A stretch of 64,000 bases of DNA. It comes from Streptomyces sp. col6 (GTDB lineage Bacteria; Actinomycetota; Actinomycetes; Streptomycetales; Streptomycetaceae). Below the pieces are notes generated by a model. It was not told the DNA's origin. It made no database searches and saw only the letters and a program-made list of their open reading frames with translations. Position numbers and translations under genes: made by a program. Where the stretch lies: positions 62,001 to 126,000 of the forward strand of contig NZ_RDBL01000009.1 of NCBI RefSeq assembly GCF_008042035.1, written 5' to 3'. Positions 42,960-50,286 of this stretch are shown here, one piece after another; the stretch's first letter is position 1; every line of letters starts with the position of its first letter.

Positions 42960-44232
42960 CCCCGCCTCGGACTCCCGCCGACCGAGCGGACGGCCTTCCC
43001 CGGTCACGTAGTGGTTCGGAGGGCTTCGGCCAGGTGTACCCCTTCGCCCGGTGAGCCCATGCCGCGAGGACCATCAGCATGGCTACCGGCCCGCCCACCG
43101 CCATCACCGTCGAGGGCGAGGAACGGTCGAGGACGGCCCCTCCCGCCAGGGCGCCGATGGAGATGGTGGCCTGGAAGGAGGCGGTGAAGAGGACGGAGGA
43201 CGCCTCGGGGGAGTCGGGGGCGGCCTTGGAGAACCACGTCTGCGAGCAGACCGGGACGGCACCGTAGGCAACGCCCCAGACGGCCAGCAGCACCACCGCG
43301 CCGGCGTCCGAGCGTCCCAGGACGGGCAGGAGCAGGGTCGCGGCGCCGATCAGGGCCGCCGCCGTGGCGAAGGCGGATCGCGGACAGGGACCCACCACGG
43401 ACCCGCCGACGAAGTTTCCGACGATGCCGGCCGCACCGTAGATGAGCAGGTAGATCGTAATGCGACCCGAACCGACGTGGGTCACCTGCTCGAGGAAGGG
43501 GGTGACGTACGTGTACATGCCGAAATGGGCGAGTACCACGAGGAAGGTCATGACCACGGCGAAGCGGGTGTTGACGCTTCGAAGCATGCCGCCGAGGACG
43601 TCGATGCGTGTCGCCCGGCCGGAAGGGAGAGGCGGGACGACCGCCAGGAGCAGCACGAGGACGGCCAGCGTGAAGCCGCCCATGACGAGGAACGCCGTCC
43701 GCCAGCCCGCGATGTCGCCGATGTACGTGCCCAGGGGTACGCCGAGCACGGAGCCGAGCGGTACGGAGGAGAAGATCACCGCGGTCGCCCGGCTCACGGA
43801 CTTCGCGGGAACCAGTTGACGGGCGAGTCCGGCCCCGATGGACCAGAAGCCGCCGATGGTGATCCCCACCAGGACGCGGGAAAGCAGGACCAGCCAGTAG
43901 CTCGACGCGACGGCCGCCAGGAAGTTGGCCAGCGCGAGGAGAAGGATGAACGCGCCCAGCATGACCCGCCGGTCAATACGTCCCGTGGCCACCGTGACCA
44001 CAGGGGCGGAGACCGCGGCGAGGAATCCCGGCATGGTCATCATGAGCCCGGCCATTCCGTCCGAAATGGTGAAACTCGATCCGATCGACGTGAGAAGGCC
44101 GATCGGAAGAATTTCCGTCGTGACGATGGCGAAGATCCCCAGCATGACTGAAATGACAGCCAGCCAGGAGACGAATGGCGTGCGGTCCGGCGACGCGGGG
44201 GATTGGACAGAAGGGGTGATTGCTGTGGACAT
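42943..44232 (-). CDS. MFS transporter (drug/arabinose efflux type)
   Basis: Twelve-helix major facilitator of 429 residues of the DHA1 / AraJ type: the opening SWLAVISVMLGIFAIVTTEILPIGLLTSIG and the motif-A-like VTVATGRIDRRVMLG are visible, as is RVLVGITIGGFWSIGAGLARQLV (motif C region). Such pumps export drugs, sugars or signal molecules. The ATG at 44232 follows GGGA; the frame is open upstream but without transporter sequence. The final 17 bp are shared with the convergent SUKH gene. Substrate unknown. Confidence 0.85.
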   Translation of the reverse strand: MSTAITPSVQSPASPDRTPFVSWLAVISVMLGIFAIVTTEILPIGLLTSIGSSFTISDGMAGLMMTMPGFLAAVSAPVVTVATGRIDRRVMLGAFILLLALANFLAAVASSYWLVLLSRVLVGITIGGFWSIGAGLARQLVPAKSVSRATAVIFSSVPLGSVLGVPLGTYIGDIAGWRTAFLVMGGFTLAVLVLLLAVVPPLPSGRATRIDVLGGMLRSVNTRFAVVMTFLVVLAHFGMYTYVTPFLEQVTHVGSGRITIYLLIYGAAGIVGNFVGGSVVGPCPRSAFATAAALIGAATLLLPVLGRSDAGAVVLLAVWGVAYGAVPVCSQTWFSKAAPDSPEASSVLFTASFQATISIGALAGGAVLDRSSPSTVMAVGGPVAMLMVLAAWAHRAKGYTWPKPSEPLRDRGRPSARSAGVRGGVSDSR

Positions 44233-44422
44233 GAATCCCGTCCCGAGTGGGGCATCACATGGAGAGCGTGACCTCCAGTCCAGCAGGAAAGGGCACCGTC
44301 TTCTGGCGGATTTCCGACCCCAACAGTCGCCCCCTGCTATGCGCAGACGGCAAGTGCTCAGGGACTCGAAGGCTGACCAAACCCGATTGTCAGACGAGGT
44401 CGGGCCGTGCCACCCTCCCGTT

Positions 44423-44770
44423 ATGGAGCAGGACCAACCTCTCGTTCGCGACGTCTTCCCCGGCCTCGTCGCCGAGCTGACCGCTCTCCTGGAGGCAGAA
44501 GGCGAACACTGGCTGGCCATCAGCGCCTGGGATGTCCGCATGGCCGGCACATGCAGCTGTACTGACGACTTCTGCCAGAGCATCCGGACGGCGGACCATC
44601 CGCAGGGGGAGCCCTACGGTCCAGGACATCGGTGCGTTCCGCTCATACCTGCGGAAGGCATGCTGAACCTCGACGTCCTGGACGGCCGGATCATGTTTAT
44701 CGAAGTACTTGACCGGGCGCCGATGCGCAACATGTCCGGCACAGGCGACGACACCAAGGCCGACGAGTGA
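44423..44770 (+). CDS. uncharacterised small protein with CxCxxDFC cluster
   Basis: Soluble protein of 115 residues that I do not recognise. It has a cysteine cluster AGTCSCTDDFCQSI (about 42-55), a possible metal site or disulfide-rich bend, and a later beta pair MLNLDVLDGRIMFIEVLDRAP. Its ATG lacks a strong ribosome binding site. Its stop overlaps the next gene's GTG (GTGA), so both are made together. The pair of unlike neighbours suggests a small conflict or stress unit, but this is only position. Confidence 0.7.
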   Translation: MEQDQPLVRDVFPGLVAELTALLEAEGEHWLAISAWDVRMAGTCSCTDDFCQSIRTADHPQGEPYGPGHRCVPLIPAEGMLNLDVLDGRIMFIEVLDRAPMRNMSGTGDDTKADE

Positions 44771-45360
44771 GCGAGGACGGTGGGCTGTTCAGCGATCTGC
44801 TGACGCAGTGGCGGGAGAAGTGGCAGACGGAGCCGACGAGCGCGCATGAACTCCGCGCGGAGCGTGCTGAACGCTGGGTCCGGTTCCACAGCCTGCCGAA
44901 CTCACAGCGCTACCCGCAGAACGAGGCCGAGTACACGGTTGTCCTGGAGCGCCACAACGCGGTGCTGGACGAACTGTTCACGGGGCGGGACGTCTTCGTG
45001 ATCACTACCGGGTGGTCGGATCCCGGCGATCCCGCAGTACGTTCCGACGATGCGCTTCGACTCCACCCCGGCAGTGAACTGTGGACGTCTTCACCGACCG
45101 ATGAGCCTGATCCGGAGTACCGGATATGCGTGTACTCCTACATCAGTTGCATCCGATGGCGGCCCACGTGCCTCGACCCGCTGCTTCGCTCGGTGGCGGA
45201 CGACGTATCCGCGGGAGTGATCATCGCCGACATGAACCTCGCTCAGCTCTATCACCCCTACGACGGCAGAGCTGACGTCATCCTTGCCGACAGCGCCGGC
45301 CGGGACGCCATGCGCGAACGACACAGAGGCTGGCTGTCGCAGCACCCCCAAGGGCTCTGA
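44767..45360 (+). CDS. DUF3885-like protein
   Basis: Protein of 197 residues with a WVRFHSLPNSQRYPQNEAEY segment (about 37-56), then LERHNAVLDELFTGRDVFVITTGWSD and a later CIRWRPTCLDPLL, a pattern I associate with DUF3885 proteins; the call is from memory and moderate. Function unknown. It begins at a GTG that overlaps the previous stop, which fixes translational coupling to the CxCxxDFC protein. The two together are a stable gene pair rather than shadow frames. Confidence 0.6.
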   Translation: MSEDGGLFSDLLTQWREKWQTEPTSAHELRAERAERWVRFHSLPNSQRYPQNEAEYTVVLERHNAVLDELFTGRDVFVITTGWSDPGDPAVRSDDALRLHPGSELWTSSPTDEPDPEYRICVYSYISCIRWRPTCLDPLLRSVADDVSAGVIIADMNLAQLYHPYDGRADVILADSAGRDAMRERHRGWLSQHPQGL

Positions 45361-45723
45361 AAGTCTCCCGTCTGGGCGAGTCCTTGGCGGCTCGGGGCGA
45401 TCACACCGGTGCCGCCGACGGTGACGCGTAAGGGGCAAGGGGATTGTGGATCAAGTCGGCGCCAGTCGTCTGTTCTCCGTGGTCCGATCCGGCGACGCCC
45501 CCGCCCACCGGCTTCCCCGACGGCAACCGATGCCTGCGAACCCCTTGAGGACGCAGGCCACGATCTGGTCGACTACCTCGCCGGCCCCCGGACGACGCCG
45601 CGTCCTGCTCGACGGTGTCGCCCGGAGGAGCCCGCCTCCGGCCCGCGCGCACGCTGCGCGGAAGTGCCCCGGCTCGCGGGCCCGCACTGTGCCCGGCGGA
45701 AGAGCCGGCCTCAAGGTTGCAGG
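45361..45723. other. intergenic stretch without recognised genes
   Basis: About 360 bp between the DUF3885-like gene and the convergent TetR gene. Open frames on the minus strand are arginine- and proline-rich shadows. No hairpin clearly stands out. Confidence 0.4.
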
Positions 45724-46374
45724 TCAGGCGGCCGGCCCGTAGGCCCGTAGGAAGGTGTCCACAGCGGCCTCGGCCACCGCGCGCGTCTCTGCGGCGGAAA
45801 CCGCGCGGGTGCCGAGTCTGGAGCGTGCCTCCATGGGGCCGGTGAGCAGAGTGAGGAGTTGCTCGGCCGCCAGGGCCGGGTCGCACGGTCGCAGTCGGCC
45901 GGCCAGCGAGAGGTGGGCCAGCCGGTCCGCCAAGGCCTCGCCGAGCCTGCCGTAGGTGCGTTCCTGGACGGTCTCGATCAGGTCGGCAAAGCCCCCGACC
46001 TGGGCGTACATCAGCCATTTCAGGGCGCGGGCGCGCTCGCTGCAGCAGACCTGCAGCATCCGGAATGCCGTGTCCTCCAGGGCGGCGTGCAGATCGTCGC
46101 CAGGGGTGCGCAGTCGTTCGACCACGGCGAGGTTCTCCGCCATCACCGTGTCGGCCGCCGCCTCGATCGCGTGGCGGAAGATGTTCTCCTTGTCCCTGAG
46201 GTGGTTGTAGACCGTCGGCTTGGCGACTCCTGCCTCCTCGGCGATCTCCCGCACGCAGGCGTTCTCGTACCCCCGACGCGAAAAGACCACGAAGGCGGCG
46301 TCGAGGATCGCCTGCCGCTTGTCGATACGCCCCCGGGGCGCCGTCCGCCCGGACGGAGTGGTCGCTGCTGTCAT
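45724..46374 (-). CDS. TetR-family transcriptional regulator
   Basis: Repressor of 216 residues with a TetR helix-turn-helix at about 20-65 (ILDAAFVVFSRRGYENACVREIAEEAGVAKPTVYNHLRDKENI) and an AefR-like C-terminal ligand domain (long helices around VERLRTPGDDLHAALEDTAFRML). The ATG is very close to GCGGAG, yet no better start is seen. It is divergent from the Dabb gene with a strong palindrome between them. The regulated target is probably that gene and itself. Confidence 0.87.
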   Translation of the reverse strand: MTAATTPSGRTAPRGRIDKRQAILDAAFVVFSRRGYENACVREIAEEAGVAKPTVYNHLRDKENIFRHAIEAAADTVMAENLAVVERLRTPGDDLHAALEDTAFRMLQVCCSERARALKWLMYAQVGGFADLIETVQERTYGRLGEALADRLAHLSLAGRLRPCDPALAAEQLLTLLTGPMEARSRLGTRAVSAAETRAVAEAAVDTFLRAYGPAA

Positions 46375-46421
46375 CTCCGCAGGGTAACCGCCGCCTTGTT
46401 CTGTACTATTCGGACCTCTAA

Positions 46422-46441
46422 ATTGAACCCGTTGGTTCAAT
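46422..46441. promoter_or_regulatory. TetR operator between TetR and Dabb genes
   Basis: ATTGAACC and GGTTCAAT are exact complements with a 4-bp spacer. The 20-bp site lies 30 bp from the Dabb start and 47 bp from the TetR start. Likely binding site of the adjacent TetR protein. Confidence 0.7.
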
Positions 46442-46471
46442 CATGAGGCTCGTCCCACGAGAGGGGATCCA

Positions 46472-46879
46472 GTGATCGTCAACACGTTGCGTTTCAGCTT
46501 CAGGGAAGGAACGACGCAGGAGGAGAGGGAGGAGGTGCTGGCCGCGATGCGGCGCACGTCGACCGTGGAATCCGCCGCGTTCGGAGTGGTGGGCCAGGAT
46601 CTCGGCGACCCTGCGGACGGGTTCACCCACACATACTGCGCGGGAGTCGCGGACTTGGCGGCGCTGGAGCGGTACCTGCACGACCCGGTTCACCTCGAGG
46701 GCGACTCCGTCATCCTCCCCCGCCTCGCGCGCCTCTCGGCCGTACGGTTCTCCGACGACATGGATCCCGGGCTGAGCGAGAGGATCATGGCGCTGCACAT
46801 GGAAAAGGTCGCTCAGTACCCCGAGTGGGGCCGGCTCCTTCACTCCATCCCCGATGTGCGCGTTTCTGCCGAGACCTGA
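46472..46879 (+). CDS. Dabb-domain stress-responsive protein
   Basis: Soluble protein of 135 residues with the Dabb pattern: VNTLRFSFREGTTQEEREEVLAAM, then AAFGVVGQDLGDPADGFTHTYCAGVADLAALERYLHDPVH and the closing strand VRFSDDMD. The fold is a dimeric alpha/beta barrel; members range from plant stress proteins to polyketide and olivetolic acid cyclases. An extra C-terminal helix extends about 30 residues beyond. GTG start with GAGAGGGG before it. Probably induced through the neighbouring TetR gene. Confidence 0.82.
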   Translation: MIVNTLRFSFREGTTQEEREEVLAAMRRTSTVESAAFGVVGQDLGDPADGFTHTYCAGVADLAALERYLHDPVHLEGDSVILPRLARLSAVRFSDDMDPGLSERIMALHMEKVAQYPEWGRLLHSIPDVRVSAET

Positions 46880-46890
46880 CGGGCAGTCGG

Positions 46891-46931
46891 CGCGGGGCAG
46901 GGGCCGGCGCGGACCTGCCCGCAGCCCCGCG
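46891..46931 (+). terminator. terminator hairpin after the Dabb gene
   Basis: CGCGGGGC pairs with GCCCCGCG, with a nested GCAGG/CCTGC stem inside. A GC-rich hairpin just past the stop, before the convergent DeoR gene. Confidence 0.5.
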
Positions 46932-47074
46932 TCACATCCGCACGTGGCCCTGCCCGCTCCCCGTGCGAGGGTGGACGCCGGCGAAATTCCCACTCCGCTT
47001 GACGTCGTACGGCCGAGGCGGCCGGGCCCCGGCGGAGCGCGCCGTTGCCCGGCGAGATGCCGCTTGCCTGGGTT

Positions 47075-47833
47075 TCAGTCGGCGACAAGGACCTCCACGC
47101 CGAGTGTCCTGAGTCGCTCGACGACCGTGTCGTGAGGATCGGTGTCGGTGATCAGCCCGGTGATCTTCTCCCACGACAGGACGCGGTAGGGCGAGGCCGT
47201 GCCGATCTTCTCGCGGGAGGCGAGGATGTAGGTGTCCGCGGCCCGCGCGGCCAGGGCACGCTTCATCGCCGCCTCCTCCGCGTCCCCCGTGGTCAGTCCC
47301 GCCTCGGGGTGTACGCCGGTGACGCCGAGCAGGCACAGGTCTGCGGAGACGTTCTGCGCGGCCTCGACCGCGGCGGCGCCGCAGGTGACCGCCGAGTGCT
47401 TGAAGACGCGTCCCCCGAGGAGAAAGAGCTCTGCCCGCGGGTGGTCGATCAGAGCCGTGGCGATCGTCGGGCTGTGGGTGATCACCGTGCAGCCGAGGTC
47501 CTTCGGGAGTGCCCGTGCCACGGCGAGGGCGGTGGTGCCGCCGTCGAGGATCACCGAGCCGCCCGGCCGCACCAGCGCGGCTGCCGCGGCGGCCACCTTC
47601 CGTTTTCCGTCCGGAGCCACCGTCTGCCGGGCGTCGTAGTCCACCACTGCCGGAGAGGCGGGCAGCGCGCCGCCGTACACCCGTTGGCACAACCCCTCGG
47701 CGGCGAGATCGCGAAGGTCACGCCGCACGCTGTCCTCGGAAATGCCCAGTTCGGCGGCGACGTCCTTGGCCACGATCTTGCCCTCGCGGGCGAGTAGACC
47801 GAGCAGGTGGTCGCGCCGTTCAGCAGCCAGCAT
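47075..47833 (-). CDS. DeoR-family transcriptional regulator
   Basis: DeoR regulator of 252 residues: winged helix-turn-helix (about 3-55, LAREGKIVAKDVAAELGISEDSVRRDLRDLAAEG with the typical RVYGGAL after it) and a C-terminal phosphosugar-binding DeoRC domain (SVILDGGTTALAVARAL, then VTGVHPEAGLTTGDAEEAAMK). The DeoRC fold senses a sugar phosphate. The start at 47833 is chosen because AGGAGA precedes it; an ATG eight codons earlier (MQEQERVR) lacks one. It diverges from the DUF4406-NudK operon. Confidence 0.88.
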   Translation of the reverse strand: MLAAERRDHLLGLLAREGKIVAKDVAAELGISEDSVRRDLRDLAAEGLCQRVYGGALPASPAVVDYDARQTVAPDGKRKVAAAAAALVRPGGSVILDGGTTALAVARALPKDLGCTVITHSPTIATALIDHPRAELFLLGGRVFKHSAVTCGAAAVEAAQNVSADLCLLGVTGVHPEAGLTTGDAEEAAMKRALAARAADTYILASREKIGTASPYRVLSWEKITGLITDTDPHDTVVERLRTLGVEVLVAD

Positions 47834-47852
47834 TCGTACTCTCTCCTGTTCT

Positions 47853-47869
47853 TGCATGTTTCTGCATGT
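47853..47869. repeat. TGCATGT direct repeat in the DeoR promoter region
   Basis: TGCATGT occurs twice with exactly 10 bp between starts, one helical turn, between the DeoR and DUF4406 genes. DeoR-family sites are often repeats of this kind. Candidate binding site for autoregulation and control of the operon. Confidence 0.5.
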
Positions 47870-47881
47870 ATCGTAGCGAGG

Positions 47882-48265
47882 GTGAACGACAAGCCCAAGC
47901 TCATCCTGATTGCCGGCCCCTACCGCTCCGGTACCGCCGGCGACCCGCAGGCCATGGCCGCCAACCTCACCCGCCTCGAAGCCGCCGCCTGGCCGATCTT
48001 CGAGGCCGGACATCTTCCCGTGATAGGTGAATGGATCGCCCTGCCCGTCCTGCAGTCGGCGGGTGCCGGCCCCACGGACTCGCTCGCCGACCAGGTGCTC
48101 TACCCGACCGCCGACCGTCTGCTCGCGCGCTGCGACGCCGTGCTGCGCCTGCCGGGCGAATCCGCCGGCGCCGACCAGGACGTCGCCACCGCTCGCCGCC
48201 GTGGCCTGCCCGTCTATCACGACGTGGCCGAGATCCCGCGTCGCACCCCGGAGGAGGCCGCGTGA
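47882..48265 (+). CDS. DUF4406-like nucleoside deoxyribosyltransferase-fold protein
   Basis: Small protein of 127 residues with the pattern LILIAGPYRSGTAGDP, then ANLTRLEAAAWPIFEAGHLPVIGEWIALPVL and the acidic RCDAVLRLPGESAGADQDVATARRRGLPVYHD. This is the nucleoside 2-deoxyribosyltransferase-like fold (DUF4406), which binds or splits nucleotides and sugar-nucleotides. GTG start follows a weak AGCGAGG. It is co-translated with the NudK-like gene (GTGA overlap), so they form one operon below the DeoR gene. Function is not proven. Confidence 0.7.
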   Translation: MNDKPKLILIAGPYRSGTAGDPQAMAANLTRLEAAAWPIFEAGHLPVIGEWIALPVLQSAGAGPTDSLADQVLYPTADRLLARCDAVLRLPGESAGADQDVATARRRGLPVYHDVAEIPRRTPEEAA

Positions 48266-48936
48266 CGAGCCGCCCCGGTATCGACACCCCCGACCACCGC
48301 GGCCGCACCGGCCTCGACCGGGCCGGACGTGGGCTGGACCGTAACCCCGACGTCCGGATACGCGACGTCGAGCTCACCTCCCAGGGCTGGCACGTCCTGC
48401 GCCGCACCACCTTCGACTACCGGCGTCGCGACGGCCGGTGGGAGACCCAGCAGCGCGAGACCTACGACCGCGGCGACGGCGCCGTCGTCCTGCCCTACGA
48501 CACCGGGCGCGGCCGTGTTCTGCTCACCCGTCAGTTCCGCTACCCCGCCTACGTGAACGGCCACCCCGACGGCATGCTCATCGAGGCGGCGGCCGGACTG
48601 CTCGACGCGGAAGACCCGCACACCGCGATCCGCCGCGAGAGCGAGGAGGAACTCGGCGTCAGGCTCGGCCCGCTCACCCCCATCCTCGACGCATACATGA
48701 GCCCGGGGTCCGTCACCGAACGCCTCCACTTCTTCGCCGCTCCGTACACCCCGGCCGACCGGACCGGCACGGGCGGAGGAGTCGAGGAAGAGGGCGAGGA
48801 CATCGAAGTCCTCGAACTTCCCTTTGCCGAGGCCCTCACCATGGCCCACGACGGACGCATCACCGACGGCAAGACCATCTTGCTCCTGCAATGGGCGGCC
48901 CTGCACGGCCTCTTCGCCCAACCGCAGAACACCTGA
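48262..48936 (+). CDS. nudK: NudK-like NUDIX hydrolase
   Basis: NUDIX pyrophosphatase of 224 residues. The NUDIX-box region AAGLLDAEDPHTAIRRESEEELGV and the following YMSPGSVTERLHFFAAPY and GGGVEEEGEDIEVLELPFAEAL closely match the NudK/GDP-mannose pyrophosphatase type. At the metal-ligand glutamate of the box (E in the Gx5E part) the residue is aspartate. Such enzymes cleave GDP-mannose or ADP-ribose to sugar phosphate. GTG start with strong GGAGGAGG. Operon with the DUF4406 gene, likely controlled by the DeoR regulator through a sugar phosphate. Confidence 0.85.
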   Translation: MTSRPGIDTPDHRGRTGLDRAGRGLDRNPDVRIRDVELTSQGWHVLRRTTFDYRRRDGRWETQQRETYDRGDGAVVLPYDTGRGRVLLTRQFRYPAYVNGHPDGMLIEAAAGLLDAEDPHTAIRRESEEELGVRLGPLTPILDAYMSPGSVTERLHFFAAPYTPADRTGTGGGVEEEGEDIEVLELPFAEALTMAHDGRITDGKTILLLQWAALHGLFAQPQNT

Positions 48937-49086
48937 GGGCTGCCTCCACCAAACCCGGGAATTCGTCTGGGGAAGGCGTCGCAGCGACGCTTCCGGCGTC
49001 CTTTTCGGCGGGTGCGAGAGCACACCACGCGTGCCGGCAGCCGTCCGAGCAGGGGAGGACTCCGTTCGTTGGTACCGGAAGAGGGT

Positions 49087-50052
49087 TCAGTGCGGGAACG
49101 ACCTCGGCGGACGCTGACGGGGCAGCGTGGTGCGGAACTCCTCGATCACGGAACTCACCTGCCGCATCAGCGAAGTCCGTTCCAGCAGACCGAGGTAGAG
49201 ATTACGGCGGGCCAGTCCCGGCAGGTCCACACAGAAGTACATCGCCATCAGCGGGTTGATGAACAACTCGCTGTCCTTGGTCCTCTCCGTGAACCGGACG
49301 TTGCCGAAGTCACCGCGCACGGCAGCGGCCACGGATCCGTTCACGATGCTCGGGTGGCTCGCGGTGTGGCGCTGGGCGTGCGCCACCGCGTCGAGATACA
49401 GCGCGCCCTCCCGCCCCGCCCCGAGCAGTGAGAACGCGCCGAGATAGGAGCCATCCCGGTCCAGAGCGGCCAAGTTCTCCAGCACGAGCGAGTGGTTCAC
49501 GCCGTGATAGGCGTCCACCCCGAAGCCGAGGCAGGCCACCAGCCGGTTCGCGACCTCGTCGAGTCCGCTCACGGCGGCGAGGCTCGCCATGTCCTCCTCC
49601 GGGGTGCCGAGACCGTGCTCGTCGCCGCGCATCAGGATGTCGGTACCGCCGTCCACCAGCACGATCGCGTCAACACCACCGAGATGCTTGATCAGCGTCC
49701 GGTAGGCCGCCCGCAGCGGCCCGACCCCGATGCTCGGGAAGGCGTACACGGTCGGCGGCAGATCCTGCGTCACGAGCCACTGGGCGAGCGTCCGTTCAGG
49801 GAAGTAATCGCCACGCACGGGGATGTCGGGCCCGATGGCCGCGACGTCCTGGTCCACCCACACATCGAGGTCCAGGCCGTACAAGTCGGCGAAGGACAGG
49901 TTGGCAAGGTGCACCTCCTTGCCCGCCGACCGCAGCGCGAGTGCGAGCGGCAGTCCGGCGTACACGTCGAAGCCGCCGCCCGCTCCGGCGATGAGCACCC
50001 GTCGCGCGTCGTGCAGACGGGTGAAGAAAGCAGGTTCCCCCAGAGAAATCAC
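49087..50052 (-). CDS. DUF1152 family protein
   Basis: Protein of 321 residues of the DUF1152 family: VLIAGAGGGFDVYAGLPLALAL near 19-40, the internal glycine-rich VDAIVLVDGGTDILMRGDEHGLG, and VNGSVAAAVRGDFGNVRFTERT. The fold is Rossmann-like with a GGGFD nucleotide-binding-looking loop. Function unknown. GTG is the only plausible start; the neighbouring ATG is out of frame. Lone gene. Confidence 0.85.
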   Translation of the reverse strand: MISLGEPAFFTRLHDARRVLIAGAGGGFDVYAGLPLALALRSAGKEVHLANLSFADLYGLDLDVWVDQDVAAIGPDIPVRGDYFPERTLAQWLVTQDLPPTVYAFPSIGVGPLRAAYRTLIKHLGGVDAIVLVDGGTDILMRGDEHGLGTPEEDMASLAAVSGLDEVANRLVACLGFGVDAYHGVNHSLVLENLAALDRDGSYLGAFSLLGAGREGALYLDAVAHAQRHTASHPSIVNGSVAAAVRGDFGNVRFTERTKDSELFINPLMAMYFCVDLPGLARRNLYLGLLERTSLMRQVSSVIEEFRTTLPRQRPPRSFPH

Positions 50053-50286
50053 CGCATGACGCTAGCAGAAGGGCAAGTCGGCACCGGAGCGATCAGACTT
50101 CAGTGGGATCGATCAAGGGCCGATGAGAAGGCACGTCTGCGCGCGGCGGGCACGGAATGCCGTGTACCAGGCGCTCGTCGTAGGGCACCCCCCTGCTACT
50201 TCGCTGTGCCGCACCGCCGGTTGCCGTGGCTGGCGGTCTTCCTGGACGTGCAACGAATACATCCGCGGGCCCGCGCGAGTGGAGAC

